From Coptis chinensis (lineage: Eukaryota > Streptophyta > Magnoliopsida > Ranunculales > Ranunculaceae), in NCBI GenBank assembly GCA_015680905.1, contig CM027380.1, positions 36,324,001 to 36,388,000 of the forward strand: 64,000 nucleotides of DNA, in the 5' to 3' direction. Both the position numbers and the translations under genes were made by a program. Below are positions 21,003 through 32,501 of the stretch, piece by piece. The notes below the pieces were generated by a model, which searched no databases, was not told the origin of the DNA, and saw only the letters and a program-made list of their open reading frames with translations. The stretch's first letter is position 1. Every line of letters starts with the position of its first letter.

Positions 21003-22139
21003 ATGGCGGTCTCTTCATCTACTACACACAACAACAACAACGGAAAGGAGTTGCATACAGATATGTGGGCAGAGGTTCTTCAACGTGCTCAACTCCCATT
21101 TGTCCGTAAGTCAAAATTTGTGTCCCGAGAATGGGAAAGCCTTACAATTCCAAATTCCTTTGTAATGGACAACGCGTTATTCACGGGACCATTTCTTGGT
21201 TACCTTATAAATACTGACAAAAGATGGGAATCCATAGTATCTTTCACATCCACCATTGACAAAAACCCACCAATTCCAACCCCAACACTCAAGTACAAAC
21301 CGCACGGTACTGCAATAGCTGCATCTTCAATGCAAGGTATTGTTCTCTTGACCACACCTTATGAGAAAAACCAAAAATTGTACGTTTGCAAACCAACGAC
21401 AAGAGAGGTCTATCAACTCAATACTCATAGGGTTAGATTATTTATAAAATCCCTTGGAATGTTGGTGAATTCAATGGAAGCATTGGGTTTCACTATAGTT
21501 CGATTGTCAGTTCCTAAATTCAACTCTGTAAGCCCTACCCGAGCAAATAAAACGAAGCAATCTCGCATCAAGTATGTTGAATTGTTTGATTCCCAAAGTT
21601 TGAAATGGAGAAGGTTGAACGACTTGGAGTTGGCATTTCATGATGAACACATAAGGAAGCAGCCCGCAGTGGCTGCAAAAGGATCTCTTCACTGGGCTCT
21701 TTATGATGCAGGCATATTGGTATTTAACATTCCTCTCGAATCTTGGATGAGGATTGGGCTACCGCAGACTAAATCCCCACCAAAGTCATACAAACTGTTT
21801 CAGTTGAATGGTACTATTGCTATTATGTTCACGTTCTGGGGTGAGGAGAAAAATGCTACTGAGAAATTAGAACTTAGGGTTTTACATGATTACGACAATA
21901 GGTTGTGGAGTGAACCGAGGACTTATTCGTTGGACAAATTATATTCACTACATTACCGTCACTCGTGTTTCGTCGACCTACCCACAGAAAATATTGCAGT
22001 TTTTGAATTCAACGACAGTACCCTTTGGTATGATTTCAGTGTAGAGAAGTTGCTATTTGTCAAAAGAATCCCAACCATCGGCAATCACTCCATTCTCCCA
22101 TTCATGTCAGACTTCACTACAACTCGGTTTAACCCGTAG
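21003..22139 (+). CDS. F-box protein, apparently intact
   Basis: This is a single-exon gene for 378 residues. I start it at ATG 21003 (MAVSSS); the frame is open upstream, but the codon at 20949 is GTG, although the pseudogene copy has ATG there. An Asn run is followed by an F-box at about residues 15-55 (ELHTDMWAEVLQRAQLPF, then KFVSREWESL). The rest looks like an F-box-associated region of the plant type (VYQLN, WRRLND, GSLHW, VFNIPLESW). Such proteins usually bring a substrate to an SCF ubiquitin ligase through SKP1. The target is unknown. A broken paralogue is at 54414. No stop or frameshift is seen here. Confidence 0.85.
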   Translation: MAVSSSTTHNNNNGKELHTDMWAEVLQRAQLPFVRKSKFVSREWESLTIPNSFVMDNALFTGPFLGYLINTDKRWESIVSFTSTIDKNPPIPTPTLKYKPHGTAIAASSMQGIVLLTTPYEKNQKLYVCKPTTREVYQLNTHRVRLFIKSLGMLVNSMEALGFTIVRLSVPKFNSVSPTRANKTKQSRIKYVELFDSQSLKWRRLNDLELAFHDEHIRKQPAVAAKGSLHWALYDAGILVFNIPLESWMRIGLPQTKSPPKSYKLFQLNGTIAIMFTFWGEEKNATEKLELRVLHDYDNRLWSEPRTYSLDKLYSLHYRHSCFVDLPTENIAVFEFNDSTLWYDFSVEKLLFVKRIPTIGNHSILPFMSDFTTTRFNP

Positions 22140-22585
22140 TTGTATCTTGTAATGTACTACTTTTATTTAGGGTGACATCAATCTTTCTAGTTTATTATCG
22201 ATTCCGGTTTCTTATGCATGTTCTTTAAATAGATAATGTAGTTTGGTTATATGCCAATGTAGTATGGTTATACTGCAATTAAACAATAGCATAATCATTG
22301 TTTTTGTTTTTAGCAGTCCTAATCAAATAGCAGTCCTAATGAAATAGCCTAATCAATGAAGTACATTTTTTATGCTCTTGACCAAATCAATTTCTAGTCA
22401 ATATGTTGATTTAGGTTTCAATTCAATATCAAGCATTCAAGCTTTGGTAATGCTTTCAAACATGGCTAAAAGTGGTCTGCTAGTTATTGTTTTTGTTATC
22501 GACCACACTCTTAGTGTAGCACAAACTTTTTTAATTTTGTACTGTTTTAAATGCGATCTGCTTCCTGCTTCAAATTTGGTAATAG
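22140..22585 (+). other. 3' flank of the F-box gene with a locally repeated module
   Basis: Noncoding. The part from about 22320 recurs at 42660-43110, and its core from about 22410 recurs at 23375-23640. Open frames in it are not kept in the other copies, so it is treated as a repeated noncoding module. Confidence 0.6.
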
Positions 22586-22950
22586 CTAAACAACACAAGA
22601 AAACAAGCCATCAAAACATATCGAATCCAACAAAAAATACTTATCCAAATTTTTGCAGTTCAAGTTGATTGTGTCCACTATTTTTGCAATGCCTCCTTCC
22701 AGTATATGCTGTGACATTGAGTGCATGAAATAATAAGAATGTGAGACCAACCACAAAATAGATATGAAACAATAATTTGAAATAAATAATTCACCTTTGA
22801 GTTGGCAGATAGTAAACATGTTTCTTTTTTGGTTGGGAACTTTTTGCGAAGTTGGAGAGACCACCAGTCGATGACCTATTGAATTGATCATTTTTTAGAT
22901 TCAAAACAAAGTATAAATGAAGTAAGTTCTACAAATAAATGAAGGTCAGA
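22586..22950 (-). pseudogene. Truncated exon of a Ulp1-like gene
   Basis: The minus-strand frame 22891-22586 carries GHRLVVSPTSQKVPNQKRN and the following block, almost the same as 56872-56690. At 56.5 kb the frame continues into a His-Trp catalytic block; here the match breaks off before that, so this is a fragment without an active site. Confidence 0.6.
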
Positions 22951-22977
22951 TATCAAAATAAATAAATAGCAAAGTAT

Positions 22978-23330
22978 AAGCATTATTCGGTTGATGTAAG
23001 GTCAGGTATGAACATTCATTGTTCATAGTTCAATGGTATGAACAATGAATGTTCATAGTCCAAATAGGTATGAACGTTCATTGTTCATAGATCAACAAGA
23101 GTATGAACATTCATTGGTCATAGTCCACAGACTATGAACACTGAATGTTCATAGTCCAATGGTATAAACATTATTCTGTTGATGTAATGTCAGGTATGAA
23201 CATTCATTGTTCATAGTTCAATGGGATGAACATTTATTTTTCATAGTCCACTAGGTGTATGAAAACTGAATGTTCATAGCTCAACAAGAGTATGAATATT
23301 CATTGTTCATAGTCTAGAAAGGTGTATCAG
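22978..23330. repeat. Palindromic minisatellite, about nine units
   Basis: Units of 30-36 bp hold the near-palindrome TATGAACATTCATTGTTCATA (arms TATGAACA/TGTTCATA) joined by spacers such as GTCCAACAAGAG. The asymmetric centre flips between units, and a 188-bp higher-order repeat starts at 22981 and 23169. Related arrays are at 55868-56030 (about five units) and 56985-57050 (two units). Confidence 0.9.
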
Positions 23331-23334
23331 AATT

Positions 23335-24663
23335 TACCTGAAAAGCAATTTCCCTTTGAAACAAAAGGTCAATGTTGATTTAGGTTTCAATTCAATATCA
23401 AGCATTCAAGCTTTGGTAACGCTTTCATACATGGCTAAAAGTAGTCTGCTAGTTATTGCTTTTGTTATCGACCACAATTTTAGTGCAGAAAAAACTTTTA
23501 TAATTTTGTAGTGTTTTAAATGCGACCTGGTTCCTGCTTCAAATTTGGTAATAGCTAAACAACACAAGAAAATAAACCATCAAACCATATCGAATCCAAC
23601 AAAAAAAACTTGTCCAAATTTGAGTACAAAAAACTTGTCCAAAATACATAGTCATATCATACAAAATGATCTACTACATACAAAATGTACTTCTTGGAGA
23701 CATTTTCACCAACTTGTAGCGTTTACACTTCAAGAAAACCCAAAACATTTCCCTTACATCTTTCACACATTAGCCCACTTGAATTTTGCAATTGAAAAAA
23801 TGGATGTAGTGAGATTCTTATAACTAGATATGAAATAGAGAGTAGATGTACACCTTTACACGGGTAATCAGGTAATAGGCATGGACATATTATTATACAT
23901 AAGAAATTTCTTATTACTTTTGAGAAAGTGCGGCAATAATATAATAAATGGATGTGAAATATATAAGAATCTACAATGAATAGACCAAGGTATATATGTA
24001 TTGGTCTAGGTAACAACGTTGGACATGTTAATGGAAACTCATTGCATGTTTCCTTTGATCTCTCTACCCATGCAAAGTTACAAGGCTACTGCATCTGAAG
24101 GTCAAAAACAGGGTGCCTACGGCAATTGACGCTAGTGTAATCATAAAAAAAGACCTTGACATAAACAATTTGTCAAAGGCAAATAAGACCAGCAGACCAA
24201 AACAAAAAGGTTAGCAACAGCGTCACATTGCCAGAGTGCATGAAGGTGTCATAAAGTATGAAGTCAGTCAACTAGACCATCAAGGTATCATGATCACTTA
24301 GTTAAGTTAGGAGTTAGGTATCAGTATATGTAATTTGACGACTCAAGCTAAGCACTCACCATTCTCAGTTGAACCAGGAGAGCAATGAAGCTGAGTATTC
24401 AATATATAGCCACTACCGTGTGAAGACAAGGCCGATATGATGGCAAATTGCCCAGTGTTGTAGGGGACTTTTTCATGGCATTGAATACCACTCCCCATCC
24501 CCAATCAGTTCCACTATCACGTATCCTCAAACTCACACTTTCTTTAATCGGACCTTGTTGAATTCCTATTCATTAATCCCACAGTCTATTAAGTCCTTCG
24601 CTAGGGCTTTTTTGGAGGCAATATGGTTATTTTCTAAACACAACAGGCATATGCCTGATAACA
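23335..24663. other. Noncoding spacer of the duplicated segment, copy A
   Basis: The first part (23375-23640) is a second copy of the 22410-22640 module. The part 23800-24460 matches 43140-43760 of copy B. I see no supported gene; frames here are not kept between the two copies. Confidence 0.7.
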
Positions 24664-27600
24664 CAATCGGCAAATGCTAGTACATACACCACGCAATTCC
24701 ATGTATCATTTTGTTTAGCACACTCTACAAACAAAATTTCCTAGTCCTTTCCCAACGACATATCCAGCATACACTTTGTATCGTGCAATAATATGCCAAC
24801 AGGCAGCAGCACACCAAGTGCCTTCAACTTCGAATTTAGGTCACTTGTCGGTGCTTTCAAAGAATCGTACACATAACATGTCCATGTCAAGAAGTTGAAG
24901 ACAACAAGGACCCAATGTGTGTTCTTCCCTACGTTTAACACCATCATTAATCCGTTTGATTTCAAAACATGTGGCACATCTCCATTTTCTTGAACTAAAT
25001 GTCGGAATGTCATCTTCAGATTGAATGAGAACAACAACCCGCATTTTAAAATCTTCTCTTCAATAGTAAGACCTGTCTCATGCAGTATGCCAACCACTAG
25101 TTCATAAAAGTTTAGCAAACATACCTATTTTCGAATTAAAAAAAAGTAACAAACATATATTTAGCACTTCTCACGCCTGTCAAACCAAAAAAACAAAGGA
25201 TGTGTTCATTTTAACAAATACTGGGAAGAATGTCTCAGGCAAAATAGTGTAAGCATCAAAACTGGGTGTTGTATATGGCATAAACTTCCTTCCGTAAGTA
25301 ATCCACCGCCTATGCAACTCCAGGTAGGTAGAAATCAACTTCAAACACAATAAATGTGTTATTTAGATACAAGTTAGCCTAACATATAGCTACAAATAAT
25401 TACTTAGTAGTTAGGAATATTATAAACCTTATCATTCAACCATTGTCTGCCCTTGAGAAGGTAGAAGGTCGCCAGATCTAATTTTAAATCATTACCATAG
25501 TGTATTATATCGGTAACCAATATCCTGCCTTTCAGCGATTCCCTCTCCAACCAATACTCAGTGGCATAATCTTCTGAACTTCTGCAGTTCACACTTTTAT
25601 CCTATAGCTTAGCTGGCGCAGTTACTTTAGAGCTCTTATTTGTGAAGGGTCCTTCACCCATAACTTTAACAATCTTTGGAATGCATATATGAGCCACTTC
25701 AGTTTCAGCTTCTGAAAATTTGTTCCTCTGTGCCACCTTCTTTCCTAGGATTTCTTTCACCTGTTCAAAGCAATGGACAAGTTAAATGCACTGTTTAAAT
25801 AAGTAAACAAGAATGACAAGGGAATAAATACATTTCTCATACAAAAAATTAATAAAATACAAATAAAATTAAATAACATAAATGAGAAACCTTATTAGGA
25901 CCCATTTTATTACTATTGTTCCCTTCAAAACTTTAATTTTCCAATAACTGAACATCATCATTTTCCAGTAACTGAACACAACAAACTTTGCACAATTAAT
26001 ATTTTCACTATTATTAGTAAATATATAAACCTAAGTTCTAAACAACCAGTACTTGCTAGCCCCTTATAAATAAAATACCATAATATATTGAGTTTTTTAG
26101 AACTTAGGTTTTCAGACCATTCTTGCATCATTGTTGGTACATCTCACTTTTGACTTCGCTTTACAGTCCGTCCGAATAGCCGCTTGCTTCGTTCCACTAC
26201 TAGTCCCTAATTCTTTTCTTCTCACAGCAGTTTCTTTGAGAACATCATCAAGTTCTTTTAATTCATCTCTATCCCTACCACCCTCATTTTCATCTTGACC
26301 ACCCTCATTTTTCCTCACTTGTCCGGACATATTACGGGCCTTCATGCTAGCCGAACGTGTCTTTCCACACAAACCACTTCTATTTGCAACACCTTCATTC
26401 TGCATAACCACATAATTGTCACTAAAATAGGTATCTATGGCACCTATATAAACCTAACTTTTAAATTCAGGAGGTGCTTGCCCCTTTACATTGTCATAAA
26501 CCAACAATATATTGACTTTTATTAGAAAACCTACATTTTCCTGATCTTTGTTGGTACGTATCACTTTTGACTTCACTATGCGGTCTGTCCGGATAGTCAC
26601 TCGCTTGGTTCCACTACCTATCCCTAATTCCTTTGTCTTCACAGCAGCCTCTTTTAGAACATCATCACTACATTTCACTTGCACTAAATCATCAGTATCT
26701 TTACTACCCTCATTTTTCTTCACTTGTCTCAAGATTTTACGGTCCCTTAGGATAGCCGCTCGTGTATTTCCACACAAACCGCTTCTATTTGCAATACCTT
26801 CATTCTGCATAACCACATAATTGTCACTAAAATAGGTATCTATGGCACCTATATAAGACTAACTTTTAAAGCCTTGTAAAGCAAACATGGGACTTTTAGT
26901 AGATGCACTAAAAATACATTGTCGAAGATCAAACCAACCTTTTCAGCGACATTAACCCAAGTACCTACCACTTCTTTAACTGTCGTCAAAGTACCTTGTT
27001 CAATAACATCAACACAAACATACTCTTGAGAAACATAAATTTTTTTAAAATGATAAAAAGCTTATTCGAGTGAAGTAGCTATCAGTGATTCCACAATATT
27101 TTCCGCATAACCCATTCTTCTCATAACCAGCTGCATTTGTTTCCCCTCCAGTTCTGGTGAAGATAATCGAGTCTTGATACCGATGCCCACATGTGGACCA
27201 ATAAGATCCACAAGACGTTTCAACTGTCTCTGCCCTGGAGTTTGGTCAACTGCTGATTTTTTACTTCCAACTGTACTTGTTTTCAGTTCGCGATGAATTC
27301 GTATTACCCTATCATCTAACACCTGCAAAATGATCAAGTACATATTCGAAATACTGTTTAATATTTAATATTTTGACCAAACAACAACTTGGAAAATCAA
27401 CATAGTCAGGGAATAACAATAATTAACTTACCCCCTGACTTTCACAGAGTATGTCAAGATTAACATAGTGCGTATTAACACTCCTTTCAAGCTGCAACAA
27501 AATTAATGTTATTACGAAATATGACAAAATAAACAAAATAAAAATCTAACTACTTCAGACGACAGAGAGGATTGACCACCTCAAGTGCATTTTTCACAGC

Positions 27601-28614
27601 TAGCTTTTCTTACACAAAATTTGGAAGACATAGCTCTTCCCTCACCACTAGAGTCTTCCAATTCTTCAATTTCCCTTCCCAGGTACTACCCCTTGTTGTT
27701 TTCAATGGAATATCCACCCATCCTAACAACCAAGGGAAAAAAATTTCATCCAAACGATGTGGACCCAAAGAAGTGACACGGAGGAAAATCCAAAGACTAA
27801 AAATTATTAAACATCCATGGAGGGTTGAACTAAAATTGGGCTAGTTTGGAAGTTCCATTTTCTTGTTAAGAGCCTCCAAACTATCCTTAATAACTTTAAA
27901 TACAAAATAGCCCCAAGAAAACCTATCAAAGGCTACCAAATCATCAGCAACATCCACATTTTGAATGCTGACCCCACGATGGCTCATGGGTATAAAAAAA
28001 AAGCCTAGAACATACAGCCTGTTCAGTCTATTGACATGATTCCAACACTCTTCATCATTGATGGCATTTTTCTTTGCCATCACCCTAGCTTCTAAAATTT
28101 CAACCAGAGAAATCACACTTTTCTACTTACTTCTGGGATTAACATCAAAATACTTTTCCCTAAACTTCATCGGTTTCTTCTTACACATCCTGTAGTACAT
28201 GTCATAAGGCTGATCGGTAGACCACCCTGTAAAAAGCGCAACATCAAACTTCTTAAAAGTCAAATATTCATCCTTAATTCTATAAGTCAGCTACGAGACC
28301 CCCTTCTTCAACACTTCCAAAATCAGTCTCTCATGGGTAACAAGTTCGGACATCCTTGGTTCCTCATCTGCAGAACCAACCTGACTAGGAACTGCAAATG
28401 GATATGCATTCACCAAAAACCCAAAAGGAGACAAACTCAATTCAGCTGCTTCTTGCGGTACTAATGTATCAAAGAAATCCCTTTGCAACTTTGACAAACT
28501 GCAACGTGCCCATAATAATACAATTTTCCCAGTGTCTTCCCCTATATTTTTATCCTCTTTTTGCTGGCCCTTCTACTTAGGGCTAATGTACTTTTGCGCC
28601 TCTTTTTTCTTCAT
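24664..28614 (-). pseudogene. DUF1985/Ulp1-like gene, copy A, several stops
   Basis: A multi-exon gene reads leftward from ATG 28614 (MKKKEAQKYIS). Exon-like pieces are at 28614-28130 (ends at a GTAAGT donor), 28110-27505, 27343-27062, 26816-26454, 26411-26112, 25760-25421, 25345-25215 and 25118-24665. The piece at 28110-27850 (SWGYFVFKVIKDSLEALNKK) looks like the DUF1985 region that precedes Ulp1 domains in plant transposon-linked genes. The last exon has the C48 active site: His in NTHWVLVVF, Asp in YVYDSL, Gln and Cys in KQNDTWNCVVYVL. TAG stops are at about 28575, 28292, 25605 and 24743. Copy B at 43.8-45.3 kb has different breaks. I conclude a dead relative of the MULE-borne ULP family. 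Confidence 0.8.
26090..26872 (-). repeat. Tandem duplication of an exon, about 405-bp period
   Basis: Two copies of a segment (26090-26465 and 26505-26872) lie inside the Ulp1-like gene. Both encode a frame beginning MVMQNEG and ending in a Lys/Arg-rich stretch, and both carry the same upstream noncoding tail (ATAATTGTCACTAAAATAGG at 26412 and 26817). Confidence 0.85.
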
Positions 28615-28818
28615 CCTAGAAGAGAGCAAATATAAACAATGAATAAAAAATTTAGGCAATCTACCATAAACCAGAGATTTAGTCCACCATATATATACAG
28701 TAAAACCTCATTAGCAAACAAAAATACGACAAAATTGGTAGTAAGGAAAACAATTCACAAAGAGTATTCTTAAGTAGAACTCTCACGCTAGGGCACAAAA
28801 AATTGGTAAAACACTATA
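28615..28818. other. Duplicated-segment flank with the unoccupied CACTA target
   Basis: Noncoding. It matches 45259-45324 joined to 50633-50780. The single TTT at 28678-28680 is the uninserted form of the CACTA target duplicated at 45322-45324 and 50630-50632. The last five bases, CTATA (28814-28818), are the left target duplication of element 2. Confidence 0.85.
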
Positions 28819-30300
28819 TGATAAGAGCCCAAAACTGTAGTTTTAACCCTGTAACAGTCATACTTTTAGACCAATTATGTGAGTAATAATTAAGAGTTAA
28901 CACTGATTACGTGTTTTTATGCATTTCAGGTTTCAAAGTCCATTATGTGCAGAAATGTGCCACTTTAGCGAGATAAAGGAGCAAGGGTCGGTTACTAAGT
29001 AGTTCCATGATTAAAGGCCAAGATTCAAGAAGACAAAGCCTTCCTAAAGCCCGGTCAAAAGCTGAAAAGTCGACACGGGCAGAAACATCACACAAGTCAG
29101 CAGAACTTCCGAAGGCTGTATCTTTGGACTCAGACCTCGGAATGGGGTCTACCTTATGTCAAAACGACCGGCTCGGAAAGAGATTTCCAATGGTCCAAGC
29201 CTTGACCCAATCAGAGGAGAAAAAGTGGACGAAAAGTCTGTTGAAGCCAACTGCAGCTGAAGAGGCCTTTTGGATTTGAGAATTGGATTTTTGGCCCGAT
29301 TCTCCGCCCAAAACATGGCTCCAAGCCCATGCATGATTTTTGGATCTGAAAGTATAAAAACCAAAGCTTAGCTCTTTGTTAATGGTAGCTAGTTAGACCT
29401 AAACAATATAGATAATTCTAGATCTAGTTTCCAATATTTTAATTAAGTTTTAGTTCCATTTTCAATTCTTGTTTTAGATTAAGTCTTTGAATCATTGTTC
29501 TTGATTGATTAGATAAATAAAATAGTTATTTTGTCAATTTCTATTATTGTCATTTACATTGTGTTAGATTTGATTTCATTTATTACTTGGTATTCAATTC
29601 TTAGTTATTAATTCGATTTTAATTATTGTTTAATTTAGATTAGTAAATTTCAATTCTTTATATCATGTTTAGTTTTAATTTAATCGAAATGATTAGCGTA
29701 ATGATTCTCGGCTAAACTTCCATTAGAGGGGTTGAGAAGCCTTGATGAAAGCTTGATTTCGATTATCGTAGAAGTCGCCATAATTTCCCTTCCACTCTAG
29801 AAACGCGATTAGTTCACCATGAGAATGGGTTTGATCGCTCACATGCTAGTTATGAATTGGTAGGAATGTCATGTGTAATTCGATTAGGAATAACCAATTG
29901 TTCTGCAAGCGATTCAATTCGATTACTGACGATTAAATCGTTAATAGGATTAAGTCGAGTTATGGTGGAATCAATCCCCCTCTAACTCCTTATCATCGAA
30001 TCAACGTAGCATTCCCATAGTTATTTTGATAACCGACTAGTTGCATCTTGTGGGTAGTTGCATCGTAGTCTAGTTGCCACTTCGTAAATCTCTCATTAGA
30101 CTTAGAGTAGAGTAATTAGACTAGAAAACACAACATGCGGAAGGACTAGGAGTGGAACGAATCACTCTACTCCACCATATCTCATAGGATTGAGAGTAGA
30201 ATTCTTGATAAAAATAGGCACATAAGATAGATTTAGTTTACTTACGTTTTGAGTTTCATCGTTCATTTCGTAGGTAAACTATTCATTTTATGTTTTATCA
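28819..30300 (+). repeat. 5' LTR of element 2
   Basis: It runs from TGATAAGAGCCC to TTTTATCA, followed by the primer site. A TATA box is at 29353-29360. It is clearly related to the element 1 LTRs but diverged, above all from about 29400 onward. Confidence 0.95.
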
Positions 30301-30302
30301 AA

Positions 30303-30315
30303 TGGCGCCGCTGCC
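30303..30315 (+). promoter_or_regulatory. Primer binding site of element 2
   Basis: TGGCGCCGCTGCC lies 2 bp after the LTR and is identical to that of element 1, including the one mismatch to the remembered tRNA-Asp complement. Confidence 0.85.
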
Positions 30316-30841
30316 ATCTTAGTTTCACTTTCGCATTGTTTCCGTAGTGTAAGTACTTTTCTTAAAGTCCCATTTTCACCCACCCACCCTGGTTTGATTC
30401 ATACTGTGGTTTTCCGATTCATCGTTGAAAAGTTCCAGACAAAAATACACTGAAGGCGACCCGCTATATAAGGAAAGAACACACTCTATACTGGAACACG
30501 AGCGCGATCCGCCCCCATGTGGAGCACGACCAGCCCTAAAAACACTGTAATTTGAAAATTACACGGAGTCGCGACACCTCTATGAGAGCACCATCCCGCT
30601 TTGCTAATTTTTCCGGAATTCAACAGTTTTGACTCGAACTTTGATTTTTCAAGTTTTTCAGTGTTCTAACTTGTTATATACACTGAACACGCGTAAACAA
30701 GACGCTATTCATAAGCGAAGCAAGGACGCAATCAGGTATTCCTTTCTTCCACACCTCGCATCTCCTGTTAGAGGTTTATAGTAGTATATCCGAATTGTTT
30801 GGAGTGTTGATGTGTTTAGCTAAGTTTGGTTTTAGCCTTGT
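30316..30841 (+). other. Leader of element 2
   Basis: Noncoding. Degenerate GC-rich words (GAGCGCGATCCGCCCCC and relatives) lie at 30485-30600. The last 190 bp match the element 1 leader closely. Confidence 0.65.
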
Positions 30842-32501
30842 ATGAGATTAAGGTCTGGCCGAACAAAAACACCGAACGTAATTACACAACAACGTCAACA
30901 AACAAGTCTATCTAGTATACCACCCACTACACCTCTAGCTACTATTTCACACACATCACCTGACACAATGCCCGACGAAGAAGAGACTCCTCTCTCTGAC
31001 TTCTACAAAGCCTTGAAATGATAGCCCCAAATCTTGCATCGTTCTAGCAGACCCATTGGGGGATTTCCGAATCCCCCAAATATTTTTAATTTGTTACCCG
31101 TTTTTCATGGATTGAACATGCGTAGGATTGAACAAGTCCTAACAACATTCCACCATCCTACGGTTGGTGCGGAACAAATTAAACTCAGGGTATTCCCCTT
31201 CACCTTAGCCGATAAGGCGGCGTCGTGGTTAACTGCCCAAACACCTAATTTTGTGGACTCGTGGGCTAAACTTGTTCAGCTGTTTATGGAACATTTTTGC
31301 CCACCCCTAAAGACGGATGAGATGCTTTCCAAGATTCTTTTCTTTCGACAAAATCCTCATGAAATATTTTCAGAGGCTTGGAATCGTTTCACCGATCTCC
31401 TTATAGAGTGTCCACATCATAACTTAGCGAAAGACACGTTAGTTCGTGCCTTTTTCAAAGGACTTCTACACCACCATAAAGAAGTCCTAGACATAATGAA
31501 TGGGGGTAGTTTCTTAAGCAAAGGAGCCTCGGAGGCTTATAAATTTTTAGAGGATCAAACTAAGCGAAATAACAACTGGGGGGGGTGATGATATCCACCG
31601 CTCCGCTAGTTCATCAAATACAGTTAAGGCCGCCGGTATGTTTGAAATTAAACATGATCCCGAGCTTAAAACTCTAATCGAATCACTTACTAAAAAGGTA
31701 GAGGCCATTTCTGTTCAACAAAAGCCTATCCCCGTCATGAACGTAAATTCAAATCCATGTAGTTTCTGTTGGAGCCTTGAACATCCCGACTCCCACTATT
31801 CTATAGCTTATGAACAGGCTTGTTCGATTAATAGTGAACCTAATGGTCCTTGGAGACAAAATCCCAACTTCGGTTGGAGAAATAACCAACACGTCACACC
31901 TCCAGGGTACAATAATCAATATGTTAGGCCAACACAAAGTTTTAACCAAGCTCCACCACGACAAGGACAGGGTCAGGGTAATTTTAATAATTATAACAAC
32001 CAAGTGCAACCTCGACAAGGTCAAGCACAAGGTCAAGGTAGTTATAATAATTATAATGCTAATAGAGGTATCGTTCCGGTAATTAATAATAATTATCAAA
32101 ATCCACCCATAAATAATTCACGTGAAATAGTTCCAAATACACCACCACGTGACTACTACACCCACACAACCGATCGCCTTGACACCTTCATACAAGTAAG
32201 CCAAAAACTTTTCCAAACCATGGCTCAATCTAACCAACAGCTTCTACAATCCGTTAATAATTTAACCCAACAGTTGGCTCAAGATAAAGCCCAACCCAAA
32301 GGTGTGTTTCCAAGTCACGAAATACCTAATCATAAAATAACAAATACAGCGTTTGAGGTAACCGATAATACTAGTAATGAATATGAAAATGTAGGTGAGC
32401 TAAATGCCATCACCACTCTCCGTTCTGGCAGAGTGGTTGATAACAAAGTAACTATGCCTATAGTTACCCCACCAATAACCCTACACCTGCTATTTTACTA
32501 G
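30842..32501 (+). pseudogene. gag: gag of element 2, frameshifted
   Basis: The ATG at 30842 begins MRLRSGR. The frame breaks near 31013 and near 31075 and lacks about eight codons next to the GLNMRRIEQ block, compared with element 1. The capsid-like domain (31100-31590) and the knuckle CSFCWSLEHPDSHY (last Cys now Tyr) can be read, followed by a Gln/Asn-rich tail with QGQ repeats. A frameshift near 31590 splits it. By eye it is close to the element 1 gag, much closer than the extra ORFs are. Confidence 0.88.

Noticed and set aside
22372..22668. 98-codon plus-strand frame with recurrences at 23545 and 42824
   Set aside because: The sequence is repeated, but starts, ends and frames differ between the three copies, and it has no protein-like domain; it is a repeated noncoding module.
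22978..23330. CRISPR-like array of repeats and spacers
   Set aside because: This is plant nuclear DNA, the spacers are themselves similar, the units are palindromic and uneven in length, and no cas genes exist; it is a minisatellite.
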